Assembly (NCBI GenBank): GCA_028023455.1
Contig: JAQFVV010000031.1
Span: forward strand, 6,924,926-6,988,925
DNA length: 64,000 nucleotides
Direction of reading: 5' to 3'
Source of the DNA: Epiperipatus broadwayi
Lineage: Eukaryota > Onychophora > Udeonychophora > Euonychophora > Peripatidae
Shown: positions 26,731-39,980 of the stretch, piece after piece
Position numbering within the stretch: position 1 is the stretch's first letter
Layout: each line of letters opens with the position of its first letter
Position numbers and translations under genes: made by a program
The notes under the pieces: model-generated
The model's database searches: none
What the model was told of the DNA's origin: nothing
Seen by the model: only the letters and a program-made list of their open reading frames with translations

Positions 26731-29700
26731 GAAAATTTTCAACCAAATTGAAGTATAAACATAAATATATTTCTTTTCTAATAACTATTACATAAACATT
26801 TTTAAAGAATTATAAATATTTAATTGAATGACAGGAATAATCCATTTTTTCTCCAATCATTTTAACAATTGAATAGAAATTTACAAGTTAGTTGATAAAC
26901 CCAATATGAATTTATATATCAATGGATCAAAGTTCTTTGAAACCTAAAGTCAGTGCTTTTGAAGTTTTTCTCCTAGAATCTTCTAAACATTAATGAAATC
27001 TTCAGACTTTTTTTAAATAAGTATTAATATTCAGTTTTTGCCAGAAAATGAGTCAAATCATGTAAATATATTGTAAAAGTTGCCACAGACAAGTGAAGGA
27101 CAGTTGAAGAATTGAATATCATTTTTGTACACCAGTATTTGGTTGGATGAATTAGTAAATTGTACAGGACACAGTTTTACCCTTACTAGTAGAATTTCCA
27201 AATAGGCAAAAAACTAAAAACACAAATCAATCACTTAATCTTAATTGTGCAGGAAAACATTTATGTATATTTATTTCAATAATTTCTAGTTTACATAAAA
27301 ATTAACTCTTAAGGGAACATTTAAGTTTCTCTGATTTATTGTCTTTTAAAGTCAATCATCTAATGCCTGTATGAAGTTGTAGAAATGCTCCCCAAATTTT
27401 TAGCTTGTTTAGTGCATCTATAATTCTCATTATATCATAAATTAAATGCTATATGATGAAAATTTGTCTTCTTTTAAACTGCCTGTTTTTTGAATAAGTA
27501 TTTATTTTCCAAAATTAACAATATGTTTAACATGTTTAGGTAAAATCTTCTTACTACTTTGATAGGGATCTAGCAAGTCTAACATTAAATATTCCCTTGT
27601 ATGTAGGCATTTTATGTTTACTATTAAACTTTTTTCTGTGTAATATATTGATGATTTTAATATTGTTTATTACAAATGTAAGCTTTCACATGATATACTT
27701 TTTAAAAGTTAATAGTTGATATTTTAAAAATAGGAAAATAAATTTTTAAACAGAGTTATTATCTACAAAATTAGACCTTGGAATCATTGTATAAATTTAT
27801 CTTATCAAAACATTAATAAAACAAAATATTATGTATATTAACTCTAGTTATTAAAACTAAGATAAGTTTACAGTTAGATATCATCAGTAAAAGAAAACAA
27901 AATAAAACTAAAAATATTATTTAAGTTATTAAAATTTTAAAAAATATTACTTTACCATTTGACAAAGGCAATTCCTATATTTGGTAAGTAGTAAACTATT
28001 TCTGCTATGCTGAAAGAAATTACTCAATACTTATCTTTAGAAAAATAAATGATTTCAAGGTCCATCTATTATGAAGTTTCCAGTTTAAAAATAAGTCTTT
28101 TACAAAATTATTCCATTATAATCTTTAATTTATAAACAAATTATGGGAAATTATATATTTTTTACAATTCAATTATTTCCCCTCAGGATGAAACACTCAG
28201 TCAATCATAAATCTCATTTCTATTGACCTTTGGGTCACCTCTCATTGTACTGTTCATGCTAATAAGTTACTGTAAATTATGCAAAAGATCTCAATAATGC
28301 TGACATCTTCAGATTTTTTCAATTAATATGTGAAAATTGTCACTTTGAAAACAAACAAACTGTATACTATACTATGGATATAAATAAATTTAAAAGAATA
28401 TACAAAAAACAGCAATACAGAATGTCTATAATGCCTAAAACATCAAAATATATGCAAATATGTTACAGAGTTGACTCAAACTGTTTTGTTTTTGGGTTGT
28501 ATAAACAATATTAAAATGCAGTATGCTCTATACCATCTTTGTACTCTATGTGTAACATTAATTTAGTTGATGCATAATTTTACCAATAATGTGTGGATAA
28601 TTTGATAATAATTTTTCATTTTTAACAAAAAACTATACCTTACTAAACATTTACATTTTTGTAGTATTTCTTTATCTTCAAAAAATAAAATTAATCTTAA
28701 AAACTATATATCAACTGTGCAAATAAGCAATAAATATAATAAACAGAAATAAATAAGCATAGCAAATATTGTAAGCCTTGTTTTTTTTACCAAAAATAAT
28801 TCTTCACCAAATTATACAAATTTCAATAAAGAATACAGTCAAGAAGTAAAACAGTCTTTGAAAAATAAAAATTCAACTTATAATTACAAATAATAGTAAT
28901 GTTCTTGGTAGTTAGTATCTGTTGTTTATGATTATGAACTTTTTTCACAATTGAAAAGTATGACTATTATCAAATAAAATCTGAATCTAAATATTACTTA
29001 CTTATTTTACAACCAATATTTCATTTAAATTATATAAAAAAATAAACAAATTAAAAAAAACCCTATGTGTAAACTTAGGTTTCCACATTCATAATTTGAA
29101 CAAAGGCTAAGGGTATGTAAGCAATGATGACTATGTTTGGCTACAAAATTTTTAGTCCCTAGATATTGACTGATACTCAGTTGAATGGCATTGAATGACT
29201 TCTTAGTATTTTAACTGCAATTAAAATCAATACACATTCTAATTCAAGTTTTTGCAATCAAATTCAAATGATAAAAGGGCAATATAGTTAGCTGGAAATC
29301 AAACACCCTGGGACTGATCATAGTGTCAATCAATACATAGCCTCAGGACTATGCTAAATATTGCAAATCTATGAAGGTTTTATGGTAATAATCATAATGA
29401 GAGTGGGATAATGTGGATCAAATTGTTAAAATTCAAATATTATGAGATTGTCTTTTTATTTTCAAATTAGATAAACTTTTTTTAAAAATGAATATAGGTT
29501 AAGTTTATTTATTTTTGCTAGTATGTGATTAATAAAACTATTACTATTAGTGCTAGCAGTTTTAATCATATTTTATCAAAAGAAAAAACATATAAGTTTA
29601 CAAATGTGAGGAAAAATAAAATACAATGGTAAAAATAAGTTTAAATATATGAACAGATTGAGAATTAAATGTTTTGGTTATATTTTTAGTATTAAAAAAC

Positions 29701-30309
29701 CATGGAGGGTTACATGAATTTAAAAAAAAATTAATGCATCCAAGAAAATAAACATTAATTGAAAAAAGAACAAAAGAATATTATTCGTATTTGATCAAAA
29801 TATTAAAATCAGTGATTAAAATAACTGACCTATCAGAGATGAGATTTATCGAAAAAGTAAAAAAAATCAAGTTTTATAAAATTTTGATTTCTACCATCTA
29901 TATTTGCAAATTGTAGTATTCTGCTCTTTATTAGACCAAAATCAGTCATCAAAAGAGGTTTTTGGTTTGATTACATTACCACTGAAAGTTTTACTTTCTC
30001 TCTCTGCCTTTATCCATTATCCTTGGTTGTTTATTGTCTAACAACAATTTTCTAATTAAATAAATAGAAATAGAAAATTTCATATACTAAAATATTTTCA
30101 TCTAACATTTACATATAATTTGGAATTTATCATTAACATTTACATATATATTATAAAAATTGTATTTATAAAGATGTAAACAGAATAATTAATTATATGA
30201 TTAGTTATACTTGTTTGACTGAATAAAAGAAAAAAATAAATGAATCAAAGATTTTTAATATATATTATTCAAAATAATATGTCCATTAATTAAAAACTTG
30301 TAATTACTA
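26731..30309. other. AT-rich stretch, nothing recognised
   Basis: Read on both strands: no frame above 60 codons with family features, no RNA gene and no copy of the window's repeats. It is slightly less repeat-like than the rest and could be intron or intergenic DNA. Confidence 0.4.
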
Positions 30310-30334
30310 TATATATATATATATATATATATAT
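30310..30334. repeat. (AT)n array at the left end of large repeat C
   Basis: About 25 bases of AT next to TTCTGCCCTTGTC. Confidence 0.85.
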
Positions 30335-33300
30335 TCTGCCCTTGTCATCGTGTGTAGCTCCACTACACCTCAGGCCAATCACATTGAGGGCCACAATCTG
30401 CCCTTTTCTAACACATCAGGCCAATCTAACCGCCCCGTTCCCGCATCTCCACTTCCCCCAAAATAAATATAATATAGTGAAAATCACCTAACCGGGTTCT
30501 AGTTCTAATAATTAATGAAATATTCAATTAAATGATTTACAAGCTCAAGTTTCTTAAAATTAACTTAGGTTCTGTTTTAAACTAACTCAAATAAATATTT
30601 AGGAATTCATGAGACTAGAAGTGGAAATACGGGTGACAAGGTAGATTACATTGAGACAATATCCCACAGGATACCACTTCAATGGCATAAGAACACTATC
30701 CCCCTTATACTACTATTACACATAATAACTACATAGTATTCTTATGACTTCCGCAACTCCTAATCACAAAGACTCATTTAACAATTAAAGTATTAATCTT
30801 TTATCTCTAATAATAATAATAGTAATCATCTAGCTCAAATGAAATAATCTCAGGTTCTTAAATTTATTCATATGTTAATAAACATATGGTAGCAAAATAT
30901 GATAAGGGATTTTATGTCATAATCTACTACTCTGAAATTAGATTAATAATAAAACAATAATAATCACAATCTTCATTGCTTAATCCAACTAGTACAGCTT
31001 TTCTTTCATCACAAATTTATAACCGTAATAAATTAGTTAATAATCTGATATCCCCTTTTTTATCTTTAAGTAATAAAATAAATTAATAAGTGGCAGTGTT
31101 TAGATAATCTGATAAATAAAGCAAGTGGCAACTAATAGCATATAATTTAGCAAAATATTATGATAATGGATTGATGACCAGTAACGCAATGCAATTTTAT
31201 AATTATTTAATTACAAGAACATCAATAAATATTTAAGATTAAACATACTTCTCTATTAATCTTTTGTGCAAACAATCATATACTTAGTTTAATGGTTGTG
31301 ATCATACCCTGTGAATTCATGCAATGATGTAGAGAAAACAAAACTCAGACACAAGTTTTAATAAACAAATTTTAAAATTTTATTAACGTCAATAAAAAAT
31401 AAATAAAACAAACAAATCCATCTACATCTATTTACAAGGGATATCCTCATTTTTCTTTACATTACAATAGCTGAAAGGTACACATTTATATTTCTTTTAT
31501 CATTAATTAAACTTATTATGCCTTTTAAAAGTTATTTATTTATTTCTCATTAGGTTTATCATATCACTTATTTTAACTATTTTATGGGTAACACCATTCT
31601 TTACCTTTTAATATTAAAGTTACTGTATTATAAATTATCTATGCGGATAAACATCATTTACAACATCATAATTTTACAATCAATATGGTTTTTAAAAGAA
31701 AATTACATCTTCTTGTAACTTTATATAAGTCACTCCGCATCTTATTCAAATATTATTATTACTTTTAACGTTTGTTCTCCAATGCTCGTAAACTATAATA
31801 CGTTTATTCCATAAGCCATACTCATGTATAATACTATAACACGAGTTTAATTATCACCTGTTACAGTTTCACATATACTATAATTATCGAATATTATTGT
31901 ATTTTTTAAAGATGCAATACTTATATTTTTTAAAATATAATTAACAATAAAAAAACATGAAATTATATTTAATATTTTTGTATATTTCTATTTGGATATA
32001 CTTTTATAAAATTATAGTTCATTTCTTAAAAAAGAATTAAAATAATTCTCTAACTCCTTCCCTTCTTAGGATATCTGCATCTTTCTTTCAATAATCATAA
32101 TCTACTCTTCGTTAACACTTAACTATTCTTATTCCAAATAATAGCATGACATACATTCTAAAATATCTATTGTTTCCTTTTTAATAGACTTATCACATAA
32201 CGATGTAGTTGCAAGAAATACAGATAAAGATAGCGAAAGATGTATAGGATATCGGGAAGATAGATAGATAATTTATCCGCAATATACTTCAAAAATGTAT
32301 GGAACAGTGTGAATAGGTCCGACATTCATTGTCTAATAACCTTGGCGATAAGCATGATGTGGCAGCTATTTCCTCAGCTTTACCAAACATCTAATACGAC
32401 TCACAAGAAATATATAAAATACCACTGTCCAAGACAACATGTGTACCAGTCGTAGGGCTTTGTTAACTATGCTGATTAACATCTAAAACTACCTATTATT
32501 TCATTCCCTGTAGCATCCTAGTTTTTAATACATCCTCTTGGTTTCCGAATCACCACGTACTACCAAGTCACTACCCAAACTATCTCTCGAGATTTTTACT
32601 GTATCCAACATCGATAAAATACTAACTACCTTTTAAAACAATAAACAAAATTCGCTAATATAAGACATTTCCCTATTCCATAAGAACAATTTGTCTTGCT
32701 TTATTACACTGTAGTTTCAACATCTACGTTTTGTTAAAATAACATTTAAATATCCCAATCAGAAAATTAACAGAAAATATCAAATAACCATCGGTTATAT
32801 TGAACTATATTAATAACACATAAAATGATTATCGTATGCATATTTTTTAAAAATCTAATCACATCTCAAATTGTTTTAGAGTGTTGTTTTCAAAATGCGT
32901 TTTACAACAATAATAACAATAAAACTTTTGCACTACATTCATTCGATTCTCAGCTGATCTAAATAAATAAAACATACATTATATATCATTAATAATTATA
33001 AATGTTACCAAAACAATCTTTATCTTCCTATCAGAGTTCGTAGTAGGTTTCTTTCTCTTCGAGCATCGCAAATATACAAATTTCCACATACATACAATTT
33101 TATTTTAAAATTCAAAATCAAAACATATTATTTCCTATAATGTTATATCACGAATTAATGTATTTTGTTTTCCCTATCGCTATCTAAAACTTAATGTTTA
33201 ACTTAGATTAGTAAAGAAAATAATTCAAACCATAATCACATATTTTTCTGACGGTAAATCTTGGTTAGTCCCATAATATTTATTATTTCTTCTTTTGTCC

Positions 33301-34805
33301 GAATGTTCTCCTTTATGCTTATTAAAGTTTTAAATAAATTAGTTCATTTAATAAACTGTTTAGATGATCTTTAGTTTTAGTGTTTAATCCAAAATTATTA
33401 GAAAACATTTTATTTAGTTATCCCACGAAGCTTTTTAATGTTCTGGCGAATATTACCTCGGTGCATTGATGCATCTTTATTTCTAGTTAAACTACAATTA
33501 TTTAATAATTACGGTACCAATTTCTTTTTCCATGGATCCAATATTTTATATTTCTCTTCTGTTAAATATTTTTTTTTATTTAGGCAAGTGTTTTTTTCGG
33601 TAAACTTCACTTTTATTCATTATTATTTTATATACACTACTTTCGATCTTTAACTAATTTCTAGAGTATTTTCTCAAGTCATCTTAAAGAAAGCAATTCA
33701 AACTATTTCAATATTAAAATTCCTTTTGTCCATTTATTCTTATATGAATAATACTTATTTTTATTTTCCATTATCTTCATTAACTCTGCGCACAATGTCC
33801 TTTCATTGATTTTATACGCACAAAAACAGCTTTCATAGTGATACGCTATCTATATCAACGAATAATATTAACATATTTGGAATATTATAAAATTTACAAC
33901 TTGGTTTTAAGAATCTATCCATTTTCTATTGAAAAACTCTGATTATATTTCGATAGAATCCACTGGCAGGTTACTGTAAAGTTAGTGAAACATTACTATG
34001 AAAAACTTTTTTTTAAAAACTTTTATTCTAAGATTCTCTTCGATGATTTTTAAATTGTCAGTTGGCTTCTTTCAAAGATATTATTACAATTATCATAAAA
34101 TTGACTAATAAATTTAAAAAGAAAAAAAAATTTTAGAGAGCTTAAAATTTTACCTCTGCTCTGGAGTCAACACATTTTTGTTCTCCCCCCATTTATACAA
34201 TTAGTTGGTGCGATTTTGGTTGTCTGCCAAGATCTATTTTTTTATTGGTCAATCCCTACTTGGATTTATAAACAATTTCTAAAGTTTTAAAATCATGACG
34301 TAATAGACTTAAATGTTAACTAATTATTATTTTTAAATCAATTATTATCTATTACAATTTAACTACCTTTAAAACAATTTTGAAACAATAATTAATAAAG
34401 GTGTATACTACTTATTTTTATTATGATGTGTGACAATTCCATCCACTTCTATAATATACTATTTAAATATTTTAATTATTAGTATTAATTTAAACCGGTG
34501 CTTATACATAGAATATTCCAGACAGTCACGTAGTCATTTCCGGTGTTTAGTCTAATTTTATCTGTCTTAATAAATTTGCTACTTATATTATATAAAATAA
34601 TTATATAAAATTTTGAAAAACAATTTAGAAAAATATAGAATTAGATACAATTCTCACCATCACAATATTTACTTTTAAATATATCATATTAATCTTTTAC
34701 TGCTTAATTATAGTCTATAATTTTAAATACTATATAATATTAATTTTAAAATTTTTTAGTAATTGACCATTTATAACCATCATTGACCTATAGAAAAGGT
34801 CACAA
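30335..34805 (-). mobile_element. Large ORF-less repeat, copy C
   Basis: About 4.5 kb, opposite to copy B and bounded by AT runs. The ends TTCTGCCCTTGTC and (reverse strand) TTGTGACCTTTTCTATAGG are imperfect inverted repeats. Its first 150 bases are GC-richer than in A or B and contain a second GGCCACAATCTGCCCTTTTC end-like motif near 30388-30410, so the terminal region may be duplicated. Blocks shared with B are listed under that entry. No protein is recognised. Confidence 0.7.
34191..34248 (-). promoter_or_regulatory. CCAAT-TATA block of repeat copy C
   Basis: The minus strand has ACCAAT (34244-34249) and TATAAAT (34191-34197) followed by GGGGGGAG. The spacing is wider than in A and B because of an insertion. 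Confidence 0.35.
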
Positions 34806-35253
34806 TATATATATATATGAAAACAGGGGAAGAAACATTAATATAAATACAAACACATGCAAGAATTGTTATTTAAAATGTAATATGGTTGTTGCAAAGA
34901 TACCAAACAATATTGATAAGATTGCATAGATTAGTGGATATTTAAATAATTGATTACAAATATAAAGATAGATATTACAGTTTAAAAAAAAATTAAAATA
35001 TTATACAACTTTAACATATATTTATAGCAGATTTGAATAACTTAATGCAGTTTATTTAGATTTTATATTATCAAATGTTGGTCTTGACATTACATGGCTG
35101 ACAGTAATAAGATCACGTGTCAAGTAGGAGTATAAAAATCAGCATATTTTTAGTGTCAGATTCCTAATTTTAATCTTTCCCTATTGGTTATGTGTAGTAT
35201 GAATAGTTTTTTTTACTACATTACTACTACTATTAATACTACTACTACTAACA
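34806..35253. other. AT-rich stretch, nothing recognised
   Basis: No supported feature. Confidence 0.4.
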
Positions 35254-35254
35254 C

Positions 35255-35317
<63 letters not shown>

Positions 35318-35343
35318 CAACAACAGCAGCAGCAACAACAAAT
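35254..35343. repeat. (TAA)n array with (CAA)/(CAG) tail
   Basis: About 60 bases of TAA grading into CAACAACAACAGCAGCAGCA. Confidence 0.9.
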
Positions 35344-35640
35344 AATGTCATTTCTGCTCATTTAATACAGACTGGAATGCGATATCATACATTTATTATT
35401 TTATTTAAGCTAAATATATATATAATTTATTTGTGTCATACTATGTACTAGTTTTTGTTTAATTTGTTTACGTTTTGATGCGAAAACATTCATTATTGTC
35501 AAGGCCTATATTATAATGAACTTGTTATTTTTTTCTAAAATAATAACCAGATTATGATTGCATGCAAATATAGAAACATTTATTATATATATATATATAT
35601 TAGATGATTGTCCAATATTAATAAGAGGTGTATAGAGATT

Positions 35641-35672
35641 GTGATCATGTGATGTTTGATGGTTTAACTTTT
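35641..35672 (-). repeat. Partial copy of the CATCACATGA-box repeat
   Basis: The minus strand reads AAACCATCAAACATCACATG, matching the copies at 1149-1207 and 62811-62883. The GTATGGAGAG box is decayed (CTCTATACA side). Confidence 0.45.
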
Positions 35673-35683
35673 TTTGTTCTTAG

Positions 35684-35687
<4 letters not shown>

Positions 35688-35741
<54 letters not shown>
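35688..35741. repeat. (TA)n array
   Basis: About 54 bases of pure TA. Confidence 0.9.
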
Positions 35742-35745
<4 letters not shown>

Positions 35746-35940
35746 GGCCTTTCATTTGCATTCTAATCATAATCTGATTATTATCTGAGAAGAAAAATAA
35801 AATAGTTCTTTACAAAATAAGACTTGGCAAGGATGAATGTTATTTCATCAAAACATTAAAAAATTAAAAAAAATATTATACCGATCCAAATAAGATTTAA
35901 TTTTCATCATACAATGGTAAAAAAAACAACAGCTTAGTTA

Positions 35941-36310
35941 CATTGTATATACATAATTATAAGTGTCTTGAACTAAGACCATCAAACTTCCCACAACTAT
36001 CCTATCTATCTCATACAAATGATACACATAATAACATATATGTGAAACAGATAAATAATCTCCAATATGTAATTTTTATACTGAACTATTTGTCTAGATC
36101 ACCATGTCCAGCACATATATACAATCACTGCTCAGTTTATACTAAAATAGAAAATCATCAAACTTTAATGGACATGCTTTAATCTCCCCCACTCTCAACT
36201 CTTCAGTCATCAATATCATTGAAAATCTGAAAATAAAATGCTCAAAGCCCTTGAAGATGTCACTATTATTGTCATACCCATGTTGATGTTAAATCAGTCT
36301 GATCCTTCAA
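35941..36310. repeat. Decayed copy of the 43795-44340 repeat
   Basis: It shares, in order, CTATCTCATAC.AATGATACAC, ATATATGTGAAACAGATAAA, CTTTAATGGACATGCTT, ATTGAAAATCTGA and ACCCATGTTGA with the left arm and centre of the insertion at 43795-44340. The region that should hold the minus-strand hammerhead (about 36050-36095) has lost the CTGATGA and GAAA boxes. It sits just upstream of a Penelope-like element. Confidence 0.65.
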
Positions 36311-36389
36311 ACATAGAACCTTAATATTTATTTCCATTTAGTTATACAGAAAAGAGAGTGACAGAATACAGTCTGAATATGTAACACTT

Positions 36390-36495
36390 AAACACATGTA
36401 TATTATCTATACTAAACTTAATGTAATTATAAGGGACTTGAAAGTCTTAGTTCAATGACATTAATATTAGTATAGATAATACACATGTATTTAAA
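36390..36495. repeat. Inverted repeat
   Basis: ACACATGTATATTATCTATA (36393 on) is repeated in reverse near 36457-36490 as TATAGATAATACACATGTAT. The loop holds GGACTTGAAAGTCTTAGTTC, which is the complement of a piece at 35958-35990. It may be the right arm of the 35941 repeat. Confidence 0.55.
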
Positions 36496-36507
36496 TATAT
36501 ATATAGT

Positions 36508-36508
<1 letters not shown>

Positions 36509-36590
<82 letters not shown>
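36509..36590. repeat. (AT)n array
   Basis: About 80 bases of pure AT. Confidence 0.95.
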
Positions 36591-36593
<3 letters not shown>

Positions 36594-36739
36594 CAACATA
36601 TATATATGTTGATACAAAAATTTTCATGGGTTGTATATATAAAAGACATATTTTGTGGGTTCATCCATTAAAAACTTTTTTCTTTTTATTTCTGTTTTTT
36701 AAAAAAATAAAAATTAATGCTAATGACATTCTGGGCAGT

Positions 36740-37890
36740 ATTAACGTTGTGTCTTTGTTTACAAACATTCCATTGATGAAGATTTAAATATAATTTCACA
36801 ACATTGTAATTTACCAGACCATATTATTTCTTTGATTAAACATTGTCTCTTAAGCACATATATTGTATACAATGGACAGCATTACAGACAAGTTTTTGGT
36901 ACTCTTATGGCTCACCTATCAAATATAGAAACTCGTGCTTTAGAATCGTCATCTTTAAAACTTCTCATTTGGATCAGATACATAGATGATACTTTTGTCA
37001 TATGGCAAGATGGAAAAATAAATTAGATGATTTTTTCTTACATATAAATAATATGCATCCTCATATTAAATTTACAACGGAGACAGATGCTGATGGAAAA
37101 CTCCTTTTTCTTGAAGTTCTAGTCACCAGAACACCAAATAGTTTATCTTTTGCAATTTACAGAAAGAATACACACATGGACAGATATTTACATTTCCATT
37201 CTCATCATCACCCAACTCAGACAGCTACTGTAGCCAAAACTCTTTTAAATAAAACAATTAACCTTTCAGATGAGTCACATCTGAAAGAAGAAATAAATCA
37301 TATTAATAATGTTTTATTATCAAATAGTTATAATTATAAATTTATAAAAAAAAAAGCCTTATTTCAAGCCCAAAATGGACAAAATAGGAAACAAAAAGAT
37401 GATAAATCAGCTATTAGAATTTGTGTTCCACATGTAAAAGGAACTACAGACAGTATTGTACATATATTAAAATGCTATAATATAGATACAACATTTTCTA
37501 CATATCAAAAGATCAGAAATATAATAACCAAGCCTAAGGATTCAACCCCTCTTGAATCTCATGATGTTTATCAAATCCCATGTGAAAATTGTAAAGCTTC
37601 TTACATAGGTATGAGTAATCATCACATCAGTGTTAGGTGAGATGAGCATGCTAATGCACTTAAACAACACTCATCAGCAGCAGCACTCTCATTCTATACT
37701 ATAGATTCAGTTCATAAAATTGATTTTTCTAGTACCAGGATCATATCCATATGTGATAATCTCTACCAGTGCAAAACTAGAGAAACCATTGAGATACTTA
37801 AAAGGCCAGATGGTGTCAATAAGCGAGATGATACATGCACACTTCCTCCTATTTGGAAAGATTTTAAAAAAAAAAAACATTCTCAATTTA
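36740..37890 (+). pseudogene. Broken Penelope-like element (reverse transcriptase plus GIY-YIG endonuclease)
   Basis: PLEs encode a telomerase-related reverse transcriptase fused to a GIY-YIG endonuclease. In order: NVVSLFTNIP (36743 on), IVYNGQHYRQVFGT (36862 on), the catalytic RYIDDTFVIW (near 36976), KFTTETDADGKLLFLEVLVT (near 37070), YRKNTHMDRYLHFHSHHHPT (near 37160), the endonuclease HDVYQIPCENCKASYIGMS (37561 on, in GIY and YIG positions), and EILKRPD near 37795. Frameshifts near 36790, 36910-36920 and 37010 and a stop at 37638 break it. The N-terminal third is missing. The residues around SPISNIE suggest a lost G at the MGSP motif. Family assignment is firm; the subfamily is not determined. 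Confidence 0.9.
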
Positions 37891-38205
<315 letters not shown>

Positions 38206-38844
38206 GATTGTTATTGATATTGAAATTGTCTAAGTGTTGACTGACTTTTAATGATACATATATAAATATTGATCAATTGTAAATATAACATGTAGAATAC
38301 TAAAGTACCTATTTTTATAAATCTAAGATACATACTATGCTATATCTAAAATTCTAACAGATGATTCTCAGAAAGTCAAGGCTAAACTCTTTAGTTCAAA
38401 AAATGTTTTCAACTGCTATTTTCTTTAGTGACATCAACCTCAAATCAGAAACTAAAATAATACTATGTAATACATTTTTATTTGAAAATGTGGACATTAT
38501 ACTACCAGCTATTTTAATTGTGTTGCTTTTTACTATAATTGAATATGTATGCAGATATATCCTTGCAAATTCAAAAAAATAATTCTATTTCAATACAAGT
38601 CTGTTTTAGATATTTACTATCATTTATTAAATCATTGAAAGTTTTCTCAGATAATACACAATTTTTCTGTAAATTTAGATCATATTATTAACATTATTTT
38701 AAATGATAATGATCCATAGTTTTTTTTAAAAAGTAGATTTTAATGTAACGCCTATATTGATGTTAACATGAAAAATAATTGTAAGATATCCACATCTTAT
38801 GCAATGTAGCTAAAAGCAAAAGGTTTCTTCCTTGTTTTATTAGA
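38206..38844. other. AT-rich stretch, nothing recognised
   Basis: The frame at 38361-38582 (plus) has a hydrophobic centre but no family match and no codon support. Confidence 0.35.
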
Positions 38845-38877
38845 GAGGGAAACACCCAGATAGTGTTTCTGTCCCTC
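38845..38877. other. Stable stem-loop
   Basis: GAGGGAAACAC (38845-38855) pairs with GTGTTT and CCCTC (38863-38877) over 11 base pairs, with a 4-base bulge and a 7-base loop. The role is unknown. Confidence 0.4.
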
Positions 38878-39877
38878 CAGCCCAGTTTTCGCAGAAAGAT
38901 TCTGAAGTATAGTAAAATATGATTTATTTTTTTGTTATAAAATAGTTTTGATTATTTTTACACACTGATTAGTTGATTATTATCAATAAATACAGAGATA
39001 AAATTTTGACTTATTTATTTATGTTTGTTTTCTAGAAGTGAAAATTATAAAACTTGGTTGTAATATAAAGAAAAAAACCACCAGTGTCTAATATGTTATT
39101 AACTGTCAGAATTGACTTGATTTTATAATCTTTTAAAATATTGTAATTTTTGTAAGATAATACAAGATTTTAAAGCAAAACTTAATACAGTTATCATAAA
39201 TAGTCCATTATTTGTTCACATTAAAAATAAACTTATAATAAAAATAATTTGTTAATTTTCTGAAAGAGGTTTTACACTGACAACACTAGTATTGTTTATG
39301 GTACATTGTCCTTATTTACAACTCATTTTTTTAAATATTTATAAAACTCATATGTGATTTTATTAAATATTATTCATTTATAAAATTAAATTAGAAGAAA
39401 ACTAAGTCCAATTTATTGAGTTTCAGTATAAAATACTGATTTTTATACTGAAGTGAAAGTTTGAGCATTTTTAATAATTCCACCAGGTGGAACAAAGGAA
39501 AATATCAAATTGGTAAAAAATTGTATATCATTTTATTGGACGACATATTCTATGTATACAATTTCCATAGGGCAATTGTCAAATAAAAAACAGTATACAT
39601 CATACTGGTAACATATTTTGAGGGCGTTTTAATCCTTATTTTATGTTCTAGTTGAGATTACCTAAATATACTTTTACTAAAAATATTAATTACCTTATTG
39701 GATTGACTATTGTCTGACTATCTAAAAGTGTCCAATGAAATTTAATAACTACTGAAATGTATTTGGACCAGATTCGAATTTAGAAATTTTGTGTGACAAA
39801 AAATGATTTTTTTTATTGCACCAGATAGTATTATTTCTCATTTATAAAAAATAAATATTTTATACATTTTTTAAAAA

Positions 39878-39980
39878 AGCCAAGAAGTCAGTGCAGCGGC
39901 CTTGCAAGCAAGCAGCTGGTTGCAGACAGTTGTTGTGAGTTTGCCTCCTGGCTGATTCTGTGACATATGGAAAAAAAAAG
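39878..39980 (+). repeat. tRNA-derived SINE, copy 3
   Basis: GCCAAGAAGTCAGTGCAGCG, then GGTTGCAGACAGTTG, GAGTTTGCCTCCTGGCTG and TGTGACATATGG plus an A run. The 5' end is slightly truncated. Confidence 0.8.
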